Part shown: one piece after another, positions 30,544 to 41,400 of the stretch
How positions within the stretch are numbered: position 1 is the stretch's first letter
Layout of the letters: the number at the start of each line of letters is the position of its first letter
Source of the DNA: a virus
Length of the DNA: 47,976 bases
Virus record (IMG/VR): IMGVR_UViG_3300006071_000020
Coordinates: 1-47,976 of that record
Reading direction: 5' to 3' (one strand)
Position numbers and translations under genes: made by a program
The notes under the pieces: generated by a model
Database searches by the model: none
The model's input: only the letters and a program-made list of their open reading frames with translations
Told to the model about the DNA's origin: nothing

Positions 30544-33500
30544 ATGGGAATCGAAACTGATCTAAACGTATCGCCTTATTATGACGATGCAAATAATGCT
30601 ATTAATGAAAATTATCATCGGATCCTTTTCCGACCATCAGTTGCAGTGCAGGCTCGTGAGCTAACTCAACTTCAGGATATCCTACAGAACCAGATTGAGC
30701 GTTTTGGCGATAATATTTTCGTTTCAGGTACGATCCTCAAAGGATGCAACTTTAACTTCGATACCCAGTATAACTACGTTAACATCCTAGACAATAGACC
30801 TATTGACACAATTCCTGTCACCGCATCAAGCTATGTCAATCTTGTTGGTTATGAATCAACTTCTAATCTCTATGCTATCTGCGTCAATTATCAGGATGGC
30901 TATGAGTCTCAGGCTCCCAACCTCAAGACTCTATACTTCAAGTATCTAAACACTGGTGTTGCTGGTCAGAGTGCGTTTTCTCCAGGAAGCCAAATTAAGT
31001 TCTATTCGACAACTGAAATTGCTGGGGCGAATGCTTCAACGCTAGTGGCAAATGGCGACGTTACTGTTGCTTCTGTTTCTAATGCTGTCGGCATCGGCTA
31101 TGCTATGTCTGTTTCTTCTGGTGTAATTTTCCAGAAGGGTCACTTTATTCAGGTAGCCAACAATTCGACTGCTATTGTGTCGAAATACACCAATGCACCG
31201 AACAATGCTGTCACTGGTTTCTATATTCAAGAGAATATCGTTACTGAGCTGAGCGACACGAATCTCTACGATCCAGCTTCAGGTTCAACAAACTTCAATG
31301 CTCCTGGCGCTCATCGCCTTCAGCTTACTCCAGTTCTTACCACATATCCAGCTGATTCGGCTCCGTCGAATAACTTCCTGGCTCTGGTTGAGTGGGAAAA
31401 TGGAAATATCGTTCGTTCGTTCCAACAGACTCAATACAGCGGTCTGGGTAACGAACTTGCTCGCCGTACCAAAGAAGAATCAGGCGATTACTTCATTAAG
31501 CCATTCAAACTCCATATGGAGAATGTGAACACGACTCACAACTATATCGTGTCGTCGGCTGGTCTGGCTTATATTGACGGTCACCGTGTCGAGCAACTCA
31601 GCAATATCAAGACAAATGTCCGCAAGGGTACCGACGTCAAGAACGTCAAGAATCAAATCCTCAACACCTCATACGATAACTCTATCGTTGTTAAGGAATA
31701 TGTTGGTAACATTCCATCGAACGTTGGTGCTACTATTTCTCTCACTGACTCGGCTGGCGCAAAGGTAACTGCTGGTGGTGGTTCTATTACCGTTTCTGGT
31801 AACGTAATCGGTACAGCCAAGGTTCTTTCGGTTCAATTTGATTCTGGTATTGTCGGAACTCCAACTGCTCAATATCGTATCTACCTTTCAGATGTCCGTA
31901 TGAATTCGGGCAACAACTTTAAAGACTCTAAGGGTGTATACTACAGCGGATCGGCTAAGGGATTTGCTGATGTTATCACAGCTCTAGACAAAACCACAAA
32001 CACCCAGATTGTTGAGCTGTCTCAGCCTTCAAAGGGTCCTCTGATTTTCAAGACAGCAAAGAGCGGTCTTCAAAATCTAAACAGTGCTGGTGTTCTTCCT
32101 GACTACACCTATAGTACTGTTTCAAACGTTGCATTCAACACTACTGCTGCTGGTAATACTAACTCTATTACTCTAAGCGGTTCAACCATTTTCCCATATG
32201 GATATGGCGCTCTAAGCACGGATCAAGAAAGATCTATCGTTGTAACTCCGATCTCGTTTGTCAGCGGTGCTAATAGCGCAAACGTCACTCTGACAAAGAG
32301 CGGCACTATTCAGTACTTCTCATCCAATGCTGTTGTGAACGGCACTTCTACTGCGTTTACTTCTGAATATCAGGTTGGCGACTTTATCTGCATTGACACT
32401 ATCGTAAAGCAGATTACAGCCATCGGTAATAATACCTCAATGACTCTGAGCAATACATTTGCTACAGCAAATAGCGGTGCGCACCACCATAAGTGCTACC
32501 AGCTGAATGTTCCTATTAACTTTGCTGAACGTCAATCTTCGATGACAGTTACTGACGCTGCTCAGCAAAACATGGTAATGTCTCTTATTGCAGCAAATGG
32601 TTCATATGAAGTTCTGACTACAAACGCTGTATTCTCGGTTTATCATAATGCATTGATTCCAACTGATGCTGATAAGGGTCTTCAGGCAAACACTGTTACG
32701 GTAAGAATTAACGTCGGCAATAATGCTGCGAATTCTCCTTATGGTCCATTCTGCCTTGGTATTCCTTACGCTTATAATCTTCGCAGTGTTTATAGCTCTT
32801 CTAATTCGTTCAGCTTCCAAGCAAACACTACTGCATCAAGCAACCAAATTGCAACTGATACAACAGCCCATAGCTTTGTTGTCGGTGGCGTAATCAGCGG
32901 TGCATGGTCAAATGCTTTCCCAACCACTGCTACAGTGACTGCTGTTGGCGCAAACACTGTTAACGTCGACACTGCAGCATCTAGCACTCTAGCAAACACT
33001 CAAATGCTTCTAAGCTATTATGCAACAGGAAGCACTGATGGTATTGATGTCACTTCTCAGTATACGATCGATACTAACCAGAAAGATGGTATTATTGATC
33101 TGTCATATCTAAAACTGAAGCAAACTCCATATGGTTGGGGAACTCGTGCTGGCGGTAGCGATCTTCTGACAGTTACGTTTGATGCTATGATGCCAACAAA
33201 TACTGGTAAGGGTTACATTTCGGTTGACTCATACTATTCTCTGGTTTCTGCCGGAACTATTAACTGGGAAGATATCCCATCATATACTTCTCCTGCAGGC
33301 ACAACTTATGAGCTAAGAGATTCTATCGACTTCCGTCCGTTTGTATCAAACACGGCTGCATATACCAGCACTCTTGCTAGCACAACGGTAAATCCTTCTA
33401 ATACTTCAGCATTGCCTGCAAGCGAAAATTACATTGTTGCTCCAAATCAAACGTTCAAGTATAATCTAAACTACTATGTCGGTCGTATTGACAAACTGCT

Positions 33501-35181
33501 GATCAATACTTACGGTGCATATTCTGTAATCGAAGGTTCTCCTTCAGAAACACCAGCAGCGCCAGCTGATAAACTTGGCTCAATGACTCTGGCGACAATC
33601 AATGTTCCGCCTCTGCCATCTTTAGCCAATACAACCAATGTATCAAACACTGCTCAGAAATATCTTGTAACTTTTGTTGGCGCTAACCAAAATCGTGGTT
33701 ATACCATGAAAGATATTGGTAAACTTGACCAGCGTCTGAATCAAGTTGAGTATTATACAGCACTTAACCTGCTAGAGCAAAAGACTAGCCAGCTGACAGT
33801 TGTTTCGTCAGTTACTGGTGCAAATCGCTTTAAGAATGGTATTTTTGTTGACGGATTTGATAATCTGGATAGCACTGACTATACCAACCCAGAATTCCGT
33901 GCAGCTATTTCTTCTAGCGAATCTGCTATTGTTCCAATGTATACGCAAGACAGAATTGCTCTGCGTTTTGCGAACTCAACGAATGGAGCTGTTCAAGGCA
34001 GATATATCACTCTGGCTAACACCACTCCAACAGTAGCATTGAGTCAGAAATTTGCGACAACAACTCATACTTGCACAGATATAACTTATAGCTATACAGG
34101 TCAAGCTGTTGCTGTTGTCAATTATGTTGACACTCCAGACACTGACACTAAGAAGCCAGCAGCAAACACAACTCTGCCAGCTAATACGACATATACTGCA
34201 AACGTAACTCCTCCAGTGCAGCCAACTCCTGATCCTGTTCCGCCGCTATATTCATACGGTCAGCTGGTGGTAGACATCTATCAGCACTCTACAGGAACTC
34301 GTCTATTCCACGGATATAGCGGAACTGGTGCTGCTCCTGGTGGCTTTGTTCAAATTCCAAACATGAGCGAATCAGCTGCTGCTTCTCTGATCAGCAGATA
34401 TTTCAATCTGACCACTGCTGTTCCTACATATCCATCAATACTTGGTCTTGGTGTCCTTGGCGGCATTTTCGGGTCCGGCACCACTACTACAGCTACTACT
34501 CAGGTAAGCTATACAATTGCTGGTGCTTTTGATATGCATCAGTATGGATTCTTTATTCCAACTTACACTGGAACTCATACGTTTACAAGTTTCCACGATG
34601 ATGCTTGGTGTCTGTGGGTCAATGGATCTATTCTGGCTAACCAGTCAGGCGACTTTTCTTATGCTTCTACTACTTCTAGCGGAATTTATCTCGAAAAGGG
34701 CAGAATGTATCCATTCTGGTCTACTCTGTATGCTAACGGTCGTGGAACAACAGCATGGACATTAACTTACACTGTTAACGGACTAACGTATACTCCTGAT
34801 TCATCAAACTTTGCTCGTTCAAATGATGCGAATTATGTATACTCTCAGTATAATAGCTTGGCTGCTGCCGATAATGCTGCGAATACAGCAACAATCAATT
34901 ATGACGTTGGTTTGTATGGATATAATATTTGGACTGGAGGAGTTTATAGCTATTCAGCAATTCCTTCTCTAAATCCAACGATTACGACAACATCCCCATA
35001 CACAGCCAATGCCCCAACTACTGTTTCTACAATTAACTTGAATGGTGCTATGTATAGTGTGCCACTTAGCATTAATACTGCTGCAATATCAGCCGCTTCT
35101 CCGGTTACTGCTTCAGCGTATAATGTAGTTCCTATTGTAAAGGATATTGCCATTGCTGGTGGGGGTAAAATATTATGGTAA
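30544..35181 (+). CDS. Giant baseplate/adhesin protein: DUF4815 region with GLEYA/PA14-like domain
   Basis: This 1545-aa protein opens YDDANNAINENYHRILFRPSVAVQARELTQLQDILQNQIERFG, the signature of the DUF4815 family of phage structural proteins. Residues 30-350 are this region. The middle is a series of beta domains. Near residues 1320-1425 a segment YTIAGAFDMHQYGFFIPTYTGTHTFTSFHDDAWCLWVNG, with LEKGRMYPFWSTLYANGRG after it, matches the GLEYA/PA14 carbohydrate-binding beta-barrel with its Asp-Asp pair. Location after gp8 suggests a gp10-like peripheral role. Sugar binding is inferred from the fold, and the receptor is unknown. Confidence 0.75.
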   Translation: MGIETDLNVSPYYDDANNAINENYHRILFRPSVAVQARELTQLQDILQNQIERFGDNIFVSGTILKGCNFNFDTQYNYVNILDNRPIDTIPVTASSYVNLVGYESTSNLYAICVNYQDGYESQAPNLKTLYFKYLNTGVAGQSAFSPGSQIKFYSTTEIAGANASTLVANGDVTVASVSNAVGIGYAMSVSSGVIFQKGHFIQVANNSTAIVSKYTNAPNNAVTGFYIQENIVTELSDTNLYDPASGSTNFNAPGAHRLQLTPVLTTYPADSAPSNNFLALVEWENGNIVRSFQQTQYSGLGNELARRTKEESGDYFIKPFKLHMENVNTTHNYIVSSAGLAYIDGHRVEQLSNIKTNVRKGTDVKNVKNQILNTSYDNSIVVKEYVGNIPSNVGATISLTDSAGAKVTAGGGSITVSGNVIGTAKVLSVQFDSGIVGTPTAQYRIYLSDVRMNSGNNFKDSKGVYYSGSAKGFADVITALDKTTNTQIVELSQPSKGPLIFKTAKSGLQNLNSAGVLPDYTYSTVSNVAFNTTAAGNTNSITLSGSTIFPYGYGALSTDQERSIVVTPISFVSGANSANVTLTKSGTIQYFSSNAVVNGTSTAFTSEYQVGDFICIDTIVKQITAIGNNTSMTLSNTFATANSGAHHHKCYQLNVPINFAERQSSMTVTDAAQQNMVMSLIAANGSYEVLTTNAVFSVYHNALIPTDADKGLQANTVTVRINVGNNAANSPYGPFCLGIPYAYNLRSVYSSSNSFSFQANTTASSNQIATDTTAHSFVVGGVISGAWSNAFPTTATVTAVGANTVNVDTAASSTLANTQMLLSYYATGSTDGIDVTSQYTIDTNQKDGIIDLSYLKLKQTPYGWGTRAGGSDLLTVTFDAMMPTNTGKGYISVDSYYSLVSAGTINWEDIPSYTSPAGTTYELRDSIDFRPFVSNTAAYTSTLASTTVNPSNTSALPASENYIVAPNQTFKYNLNYYVGRIDKLLINTYGAYSVIEGSPSETPAAPADKLGSMTLATINVPPLPSLANTTNVSNTAQKYLVTFVGANQNRGYTMKDIGKLDQRLNQVEYYTALNLLEQKTSQLTVVSSVTGANRFKNGIFVDGFDNLDSTDYTNPEFRAAISSSESAIVPMYTQDRIALRFANSTNGAVQGRYITLANTTPTVALSQKFATTTHTCTDITYSYTGQAVAVVNYVDTPDTDTKKPAANTTLPANTTYTANVTPPVQPTPDPVPPLYSYGQLVVDIYQHSTGTRLFHGYSGTGAAPGGFVQIPNMSESAAASLISRYFNLTTAVPTYPSILGLGVLGGIFGSGTTTTATTQVSYTIAGAFDMHQYGFFIPTYTGTHTFTSFHDDAWCLWVNGSILANQSGDFSYASTTSSGIYLEKGRMYPFWSTLYANGRGTTAWTLTYTVNGLTYTPDSSNFARSNDANYVYSQYNSLAAADNAANTATINYDVGLYGYNIWTGGVYSYSAIPSLNPTITTTSPYTANAPTTVSTINLNGAMYSVPLSINTAAISAASPVTASAYNVVPIVKDIAIAGGGKILW

Positions 35182-35234
35182 GTAATATTACAGATAGTCT
35201 TAACGTTAAATTAGTATAATAAGGAAATTACCTA

Positions 35235-38228
35235 ATGGCACTCACATATGTTCCTGATTCTACTGGAGCTGCTGCAGACGGAAACCAACCAACGGTTGAT
35301 ATTGTAGGTCAGTATGCTGACTCTACTCAAACCAACAAATATCTATTGGATAGATATATTCCTGAAATGGTAATTCCGATTATTGTGAATGGATTGAGAC
35401 CAAATACTAGAGTTAGCGTTTTCTGCGAAAAGACGAACGTAACACATTTCTGCGCTCCAGCCAATTATGACAAATCTATCTTGAGTCCAAAAGTTACTGA
35501 CTTCTATGCTCAAGGTGCTGCTGGTACTGCCATATTTACTGATGCCTTTGGCTCGGTCGTACATCTGTTTTATGTTCCTGCAAAAACTTTCAGACTGACA
35601 ACTCAAGATCTGACTATTGTTGATTGGACAAACGCACAAGACGATTATGACACAAAGATGAGCAATAAGACAATGGTTGCTCGCACCAAAGTTAATGCAT
35701 TCAATCATGATAGCACTGACTATACTGATCCTGCTGTAATTTCAACAACACCTTCAAGAAACACATCAAACGGAACCACTACAACTGCTGGTTCAGGAAC
35801 TGCAACTTTTGCTGATCCTAATAATCCACGTTTTGATCCTATGTGTCAATCGTTCTACATTGGCTCGGATCTGACGCAGGGTGCTGATGGTATGTATCTT
35901 AAGTCGGTTGATCTATATTTCTCAGCAAAGTCAAACACGCAGCCTGTCACTATTGACATTAGAACTATGGAAAATGGTATTCCTACAACAAAGGTTATCC
36001 CAAACTCTGTAGTCACGCTTCCTTCTTCTAATGTAACTACTTCAAACACTGCAGCTTCGGCAACGACTTTTGTTTTCGAAACACCAATTTATGTCCGTGC
36101 TGGATACGAATATGCTATGTCAGTTATTCCTGGTGGCGGTTCTCCTGACTATTCAGTTTGGACTGCTAAGGTGGGAACTGCTGATATTGCTAATGGCTCA
36201 ACTGTTCCTATTTGGGGACAAGGAATCCTATTCACCTCAGCTACAGGAACTACTTGGACTCCAATTCAAAACGAATCTCTGAAGTTTACTGTTAATCGTG
36301 CAGATTTTGCGAATTATGCTTCTGGCGCGAATACAGTTCTGGTTAACGATGACCTTGAGTTTATTTCCTATGCTGACATGTCTACCATTCCTTTCAAGGT
36401 CGGCGAATATGTCTATCAACAGCCAAGCCCACTTCCAGGATTTGTTTCGGTAACTTCTACTAATGCTGTGGTCACATATAATACTACTGCTTCCGGTAGC
36501 TTGTTCGCTAACCTGTATAACGAATTTGCTGTAAACGATCATATTCTTGTTGTTGGCTCTCTTCCAACTTCATCAGACACTTATCGTAGATTTAACCACA
36601 ACATTTTCGCTAATGCTGTCACATTGAAGGTTTCTTCAATTGAACAGACAAACAATAACATCGTTTTCTCTTATGCAAACGGTTCTCCTGCGAATACGAC
36701 TACCGGAACTCCTTGGACGAACACAGCTTGTTATTTCTTTAAGCCATACAAGGGTCACGTTCAGATTCAATCAGGCAATCCCGTCGTTGTTGGAACAGGG
36801 ACTCGATTTGACCAAGACGTAAACACTCTTACTGGGGATGATGATGTCCGTCGTCCAGTAATTATTCGTCACGGCAACAGCACTGTTGTTGGCCACCATG
36901 TTCTGCACCCAAACAATGTGTCAAATTCGACATATATGACTGTGCGCAATCCACCAACGCTATCAAACACCCAAGCGTTCCCAATTGGTGCTCCAACAGC
37001 TCGCGTCGTTTCTGTTGACTTTGATAGACAGATTATCACTCTTGATCGTTCTACTGCAAATGCACAAAGCAGCACTACTGCTTGGATCAATGCTTATGCA
37101 AGCCCAAGCTATTTTGCTCCTGGTCGTGTTCTTATTGGCAGTGAATCAAATGCTACTGCGATCATTAGATCAATCAATGATATTGTGATTCATTCTGCTC
37201 AGCCAAACTTTTATCAAACAACGGTTCAGGGAACTGATATTACGTATTCTATTAATGCTACTGCAAAAGCTGTAGACGGCAATGGTAACATTACATACGC
37301 AAATACAACTTTCCCTTCTCTGCCAATTTCTCAGACTACATACTTCAACACTGACGTTGTTGTTTCTTCTAAGTCAAATGAAATTATCAATAACGGTGGT
37401 GCGAAGTCTCTGAGAGTTTATGCGAATATGTCATCGACATCTTCTCTTCTCTCTCCTGCTGTTGATAGAAACCACATCAGCCTAATCGCAAAAAGAAATA
37501 TCATTAGCGATTTCGCTGCTGGTGAAACTACAAACCAAGGTACTGCTTTGGCTAAGACAGTTTCAAAGATCGTTACTCTTAGCGACGGCAATGACGCTGA
37601 AGACCTTAATGTATATCTGACTGCTTATAAACCAGCAGGAACTGATATTCAGGTTTATGCTAAAATTCTTAACGCGAACGATCCTGAAACGTTTACCAAT
37701 AAAGCATGGTCGCCACTCCTTCAGGTTACTGATCCTAACCTCTTCTCTGATATCACAAATCAGCAAGACTACAAGGAATTCCAGTATACGTTCCCACCAA
37801 ATCCTGTAACCATTGATATGGCTGACGATCTTGTAACCACAAACAATACAACAGTCATTAAGTCAACCAACGGCAATACTGTTTGGCAGTCTGTGTTTAC
37901 CAATAACCAGCTGATCGCTGTTTATTCGGATGTCTATAAAACGAACTTTGAAGTTAAGGCAATTGCTTCTGTCGATAGCAATACTCAGATTACTTTTTCG
38001 ACAAACGTAACTCTGTCAAATACTTCTTCTGCGTTTATCAGTTCTCTGGTTTATCCAAATGCTGGTTATAAGAACTCAGGAAACAATAACGTTGTTAGAT
38101 ACTACAGCAACGATGGCGTTCCTCACGATACGTATAAGCAATATGCTATTAAAATCGTAATGCTGTCGAATACTGGATATGTTGTGCCAAAAATTAACGA
38201 TATGCGTACTATTGCTCTATCGGTGTAA
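35235..38228 (+). CDS. Large T4-like virion structural protein, 997 aa
   Basis: The protein resembles a conserved large baseplate-region protein of marine T4-like phages. Near residues 190-360 are RFDPMCQSFYIGSDLTQGADGMYLKSVDLYFSAKSNTQPVTIDIRTMENG, then TFVFETPIYVRAGYEYAMSVI and YSVWTAKVG, ending WTPIQNESLKFTVNRADF. The rest is beta-rich, with a FQYTFPPNPVTIDMADDL and a terminal YAIKIVMLSNTGYVVPKINDMR. It follows the 1545-aa gene by 53 nt without a clear late box. Role in baseplate periphery is inferred from position. Confidence 0.65.
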   Translation: MALTYVPDSTGAAADGNQPTVDIVGQYADSTQTNKYLLDRYIPEMVIPIIVNGLRPNTRVSVFCEKTNVTHFCAPANYDKSILSPKVTDFYAQGAAGTAIFTDAFGSVVHLFYVPAKTFRLTTQDLTIVDWTNAQDDYDTKMSNKTMVARTKVNAFNHDSTDYTDPAVISTTPSRNTSNGTTTTAGSGTATFADPNNPRFDPMCQSFYIGSDLTQGADGMYLKSVDLYFSAKSNTQPVTIDIRTMENGIPTTKVIPNSVVTLPSSNVTTSNTAASATTFVFETPIYVRAGYEYAMSVIPGGGSPDYSVWTAKVGTADIANGSTVPIWGQGILFTSATGTTWTPIQNESLKFTVNRADFANYASGANTVLVNDDLEFISYADMSTIPFKVGEYVYQQPSPLPGFVSVTSTNAVVTYNTTASGSLFANLYNEFAVNDHILVVGSLPTSSDTYRRFNHNIFANAVTLKVSSIEQTNNNIVFSYANGSPANTTTGTPWTNTACYFFKPYKGHVQIQSGNPVVVGTGTRFDQDVNTLTGDDDVRRPVIIRHGNSTVVGHHVLHPNNVSNSTYMTVRNPPTLSNTQAFPIGAPTARVVSVDFDRQIITLDRSTANAQSSTTAWINAYASPSYFAPGRVLIGSESNATAIIRSINDIVIHSAQPNFYQTTVQGTDITYSINATAKAVDGNGNITYANTTFPSLPISQTTYFNTDVVVSSKSNEIINNGGAKSLRVYANMSSTSSLLSPAVDRNHISLIAKRNIISDFAAGETTNQGTALAKTVSKIVTLSDGNDAEDLNVYLTAYKPAGTDIQVYAKILNANDPETFTNKAWSPLLQVTDPNLFSDITNQQDYKEFQYTFPPNPVTIDMADDLVTTNNTTVIKSTNGNTVWQSVFTNNQLIAVYSDVYKTNFEVKAIASVDSNTQITFSTNVTLSNTSSAFISSLVYPNAGYKNSGNNNVVRYYSNDGVPHDTYKQYAIKIVMLSNTGYVVPKINDMRTIALSV

Positions 38229-38229
38229 T

Positions 38230-38427
38230 ATGAAACTTGTTCCCACAGATAATTCTAACTTTCTGCGTGATCTTTCTACTGGCGCACTAATAAATAGAAA
38301 TATGGGAGAGCTTGAAGTCCTTAAAGCGCAGAGAGCAAAACTTACAAAACAAGACAACGAAATAGAAATGCTGAAAATGCAAATTGAAGAACTAAAAAAG
38401 ATTGTATCGGCTAGGAGCGATAGTTAA
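38230..38427 (+). CDS. Small coiled-coil protein, 65 aa
   Basis: The ATG at 38230 is 1 nt after the preceding stop and gives MKLVPTDNSNFLRDLSTGAL, then a heptad-like helix VLKAQRAKLTKQDNEIEMLKMQIEELKKIV. Its stop overlaps the ATG of the giant fibre (TAATG). Similar short coiled-coil proteins beginning MKLVPTxN precede fibre genes in T4-like phages. It may attach or chaperone the fibre; that is inference. Confidence 0.7.
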   Translation: MKLVPTDNSNFLRDLSTGALINRNMGELEVLKAQRAKLTKQDNEIEMLKMQIEELKKIVSARSDS

Positions 38428-41400
38428 TGTCAAAGTCAACATATGTTAGCGCAAATATCACTCCAACGTACGATACGTTCGCTGGGTGGCTAACAAAAAC
38501 GAACCAGATTATTTTCGATATGGGCACTTATGTCCTTACCACTAGTAACACGGTTGATGCTGACGTAACTACAGGTAATGCCTTTGTTAATGGCCAGTTT
38601 GGTTCAAACACTGTCTTTGTTGGATCTGCCCTTCGTGGTGGTAATAATACAACCTCAGCTAACCTTTCTATTACTTCTGGTCTTATCCTTACTGGCGCTA
38701 CTCTTAATGTTTCTTCAAATGCTCTATTCACTGGCAACACCTTTGGTATCACTAGCTCTGCTCTGACGGTTTCGGCTAACGCTGGTTTTTCTGGTGCTCA
38801 GACTTATTTCAGCTCAAACACTAACTTCCTTGCAGCTAACGTAACTCTTGGCGGCGGTTCGTTTACCATCACTTCAAATATTGTTTCTTCTGCAGCAAAC
38901 AATAACTTCGCTGGTTATTTCTATATCGCGAACAACTTCGCTGCTACAGGAAATATCAATGGCGCTTATGTTATTGGTGGCACAGTTATTGCCAATACGG
39001 CAGCAAATATTGGTAATACTACAGCGAATGTTGTAGTCACTTCTTCTTCTGTCACGGTTCAGAATGCGACAGCTACTTCTACTGTTGGTCTTTCAGGCGT
39101 AACGTTTACTAACCCTAGCGCCCAAGTATTGTTTGGGAATACAACAGCAAACTCTGTTGCTAATGCTACTGTATTTTCTGTTGCTAATGCTACAGCATAT
39201 ACTAACGTAGGATTGGCTTCTATCACAACTTCTGCTGGCACTCTAAATGTCGGCAATACGGCAGCAAACTCTGTCGTTAACTCAACGATTGTTACAGTCG
39301 CTAACTCAACAGCTTATACCAATGTCAGCTTGTCTGCGATTGCTTCTACTAACGCAGCATTGAATCTTGGTAATACAGCTGCTAATCTTGTTGCAACCCA
39401 AACATCGGTATATCTGTCAGTAAACTCAACTGCCAACTCTCTGGTCAATTCAACCAGCGTTTCGGTTGCAAACTCTACGGCATATACTAACGTTGGTCTG
39501 GCTGCTATTACGACGACTTCTGGTCAGCTGTTCTTAGGCAATAGCTCAACAAACACTGTTGCAAACACTACAACTTTAGTAATACAATCTGCCCCAGCAA
39601 TTGGCCAATTCCAAGCTAACTCAACCGCATACAGTGTCGGTAACTCAACAGTTAACGTTTCGACTAACTCGACTCACTTCTTTGCTGGTAACTCAACTTC
39701 ATATGGATTTGGTAACTCGACTGTTGAAGCTGTTGTGACTGCCAATACCACAGCAAATATCAGCGTCTATACTATCAACTCAACTTCGGCGAATGTTGGT
39801 AACACGACAGTTTATGGTTTTGGTAACTCGACTGTTGAATTGCTTTATACGACAACTTCTCAGACTGCTGTTACTGCTACAAATATCGGTATCGGCAATA
39901 CGACAGCTAATGCTTCGTTTAGTGCGACTGGTTCTCAATACAGCAATACTACAGCATACACTGCGGTCAATCTTTCAACTGGATTTACTACAACTGCTGG
40001 TACATTGAATGTTGGTAATACTGCTGCTAATATTGTTGCTAACACGACAGTTCTAACTGTAGCAGCCAATACGACAGATAAGCTGTTTGTCAATAGCACT
40101 ACTTTCTTTACTGGTAATGCTACTGTATTCAATACCGTTAACTCAACAGCGTTTTCTGGCACAGCAAATAACTCAACGAACTTCGGCGGAATTTCTCTTG
40201 CAACTATTCAAGGGCAAATTACTGGCAATGCTGCAACTGCTTATACCAATGCTGTTGCCAACGCTGTTGCGATTGGTTCGGCAGCTTATGCTAATGCTGT
40301 TGCTAATACCACTTACCAGTCAGGCGTCGCCTATACAAACGCTATCGCTATTGCTAATTCTTCTGTGGCTAACGGCTACTGGGTTGCTGCAAATGCGCTT
40401 TATGCCAACAATGCTGGTGGTGTAGGTGGTATTGTTGTAAACGCGACATCTCCTTCAGACGGTTATATTCTTGCGTATGATGTTACAACTACTAAAATCA
40501 TTTTCAAGAACCCATCCAATATCTCAACAGCTCTAAACTCTAATACGATTGTTGCTAATTCCCAGCTACAGGCTGGCTCAAATGGCGTTGGTTATGTTCT
40601 GAATGCTTATTCTAACTCGACCAGCTCTAACTTGGTCATGCGAGCAAACAATATTACTCTGACTGTTGATTCAGGTTCAGTTTCTATCAATAGCTCTGCC
40701 AATATCAACGGCAATATGACTATTGGTGTGATCAATGCTACTTCGGTTGGATTGCTGGCAAATAGCACTGTCCTGACAATTGGTAATAATAGCGTTAATA
40801 CTACTATCAATGCAACTTCATTCTCAGGTACGGCTGCAAACGCTACTGCTCTAGGCAGCGTAACTCTTGCAACTCTACAAAGCCAGATTACTAGCAACGC
40901 AGCTACTGCATATTCTAATGCTGTCGCCAATGCCGCAGCTCTATATCAAACGACTGCTGGTCTAGCAGCCAACGTTCTAGTTCTGACTGCCAATGCTGCC
41001 AATTATCTTGGCAACTCTTCAGGAACAATTGCTAACGTTGCTTCATGGATTACAGGCAACGCTACTTCTGCTGCTGCGACTGCATACTCAAACGCAGTAG
41101 CAAATGCCGCAGCTCTGTATCAGACGACTGCTGGTCTATCGGCTAACGTAGCAACTCTGACTGCATTGAATTCCACTCAGCTTGGTGGAGCTGCTGCTTC
41201 GGTTTATGTCAATACATCAGCCGCATTTACTCTTGGTGGTGTCCAAACCTTCAACTCAAACGTTGTTCTTGCTGGTAATGCCACTTCGCAGCTGGTAATT
41301 TCGACTATTAATGCTACCTCAAATGGTATTACGGCTAATGGCTCAACGATTACTGTCGGTAATAGTTCGGTAAGCGTAACCATCAATCCTACTACATTTA

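Noticed and set aside
38999-40200. Possible CRISPR or satellite array in the Asn/Thr repeats
   Set aside because: Repeats are degenerate, in frame and within one open reading frame, without unique spacers.
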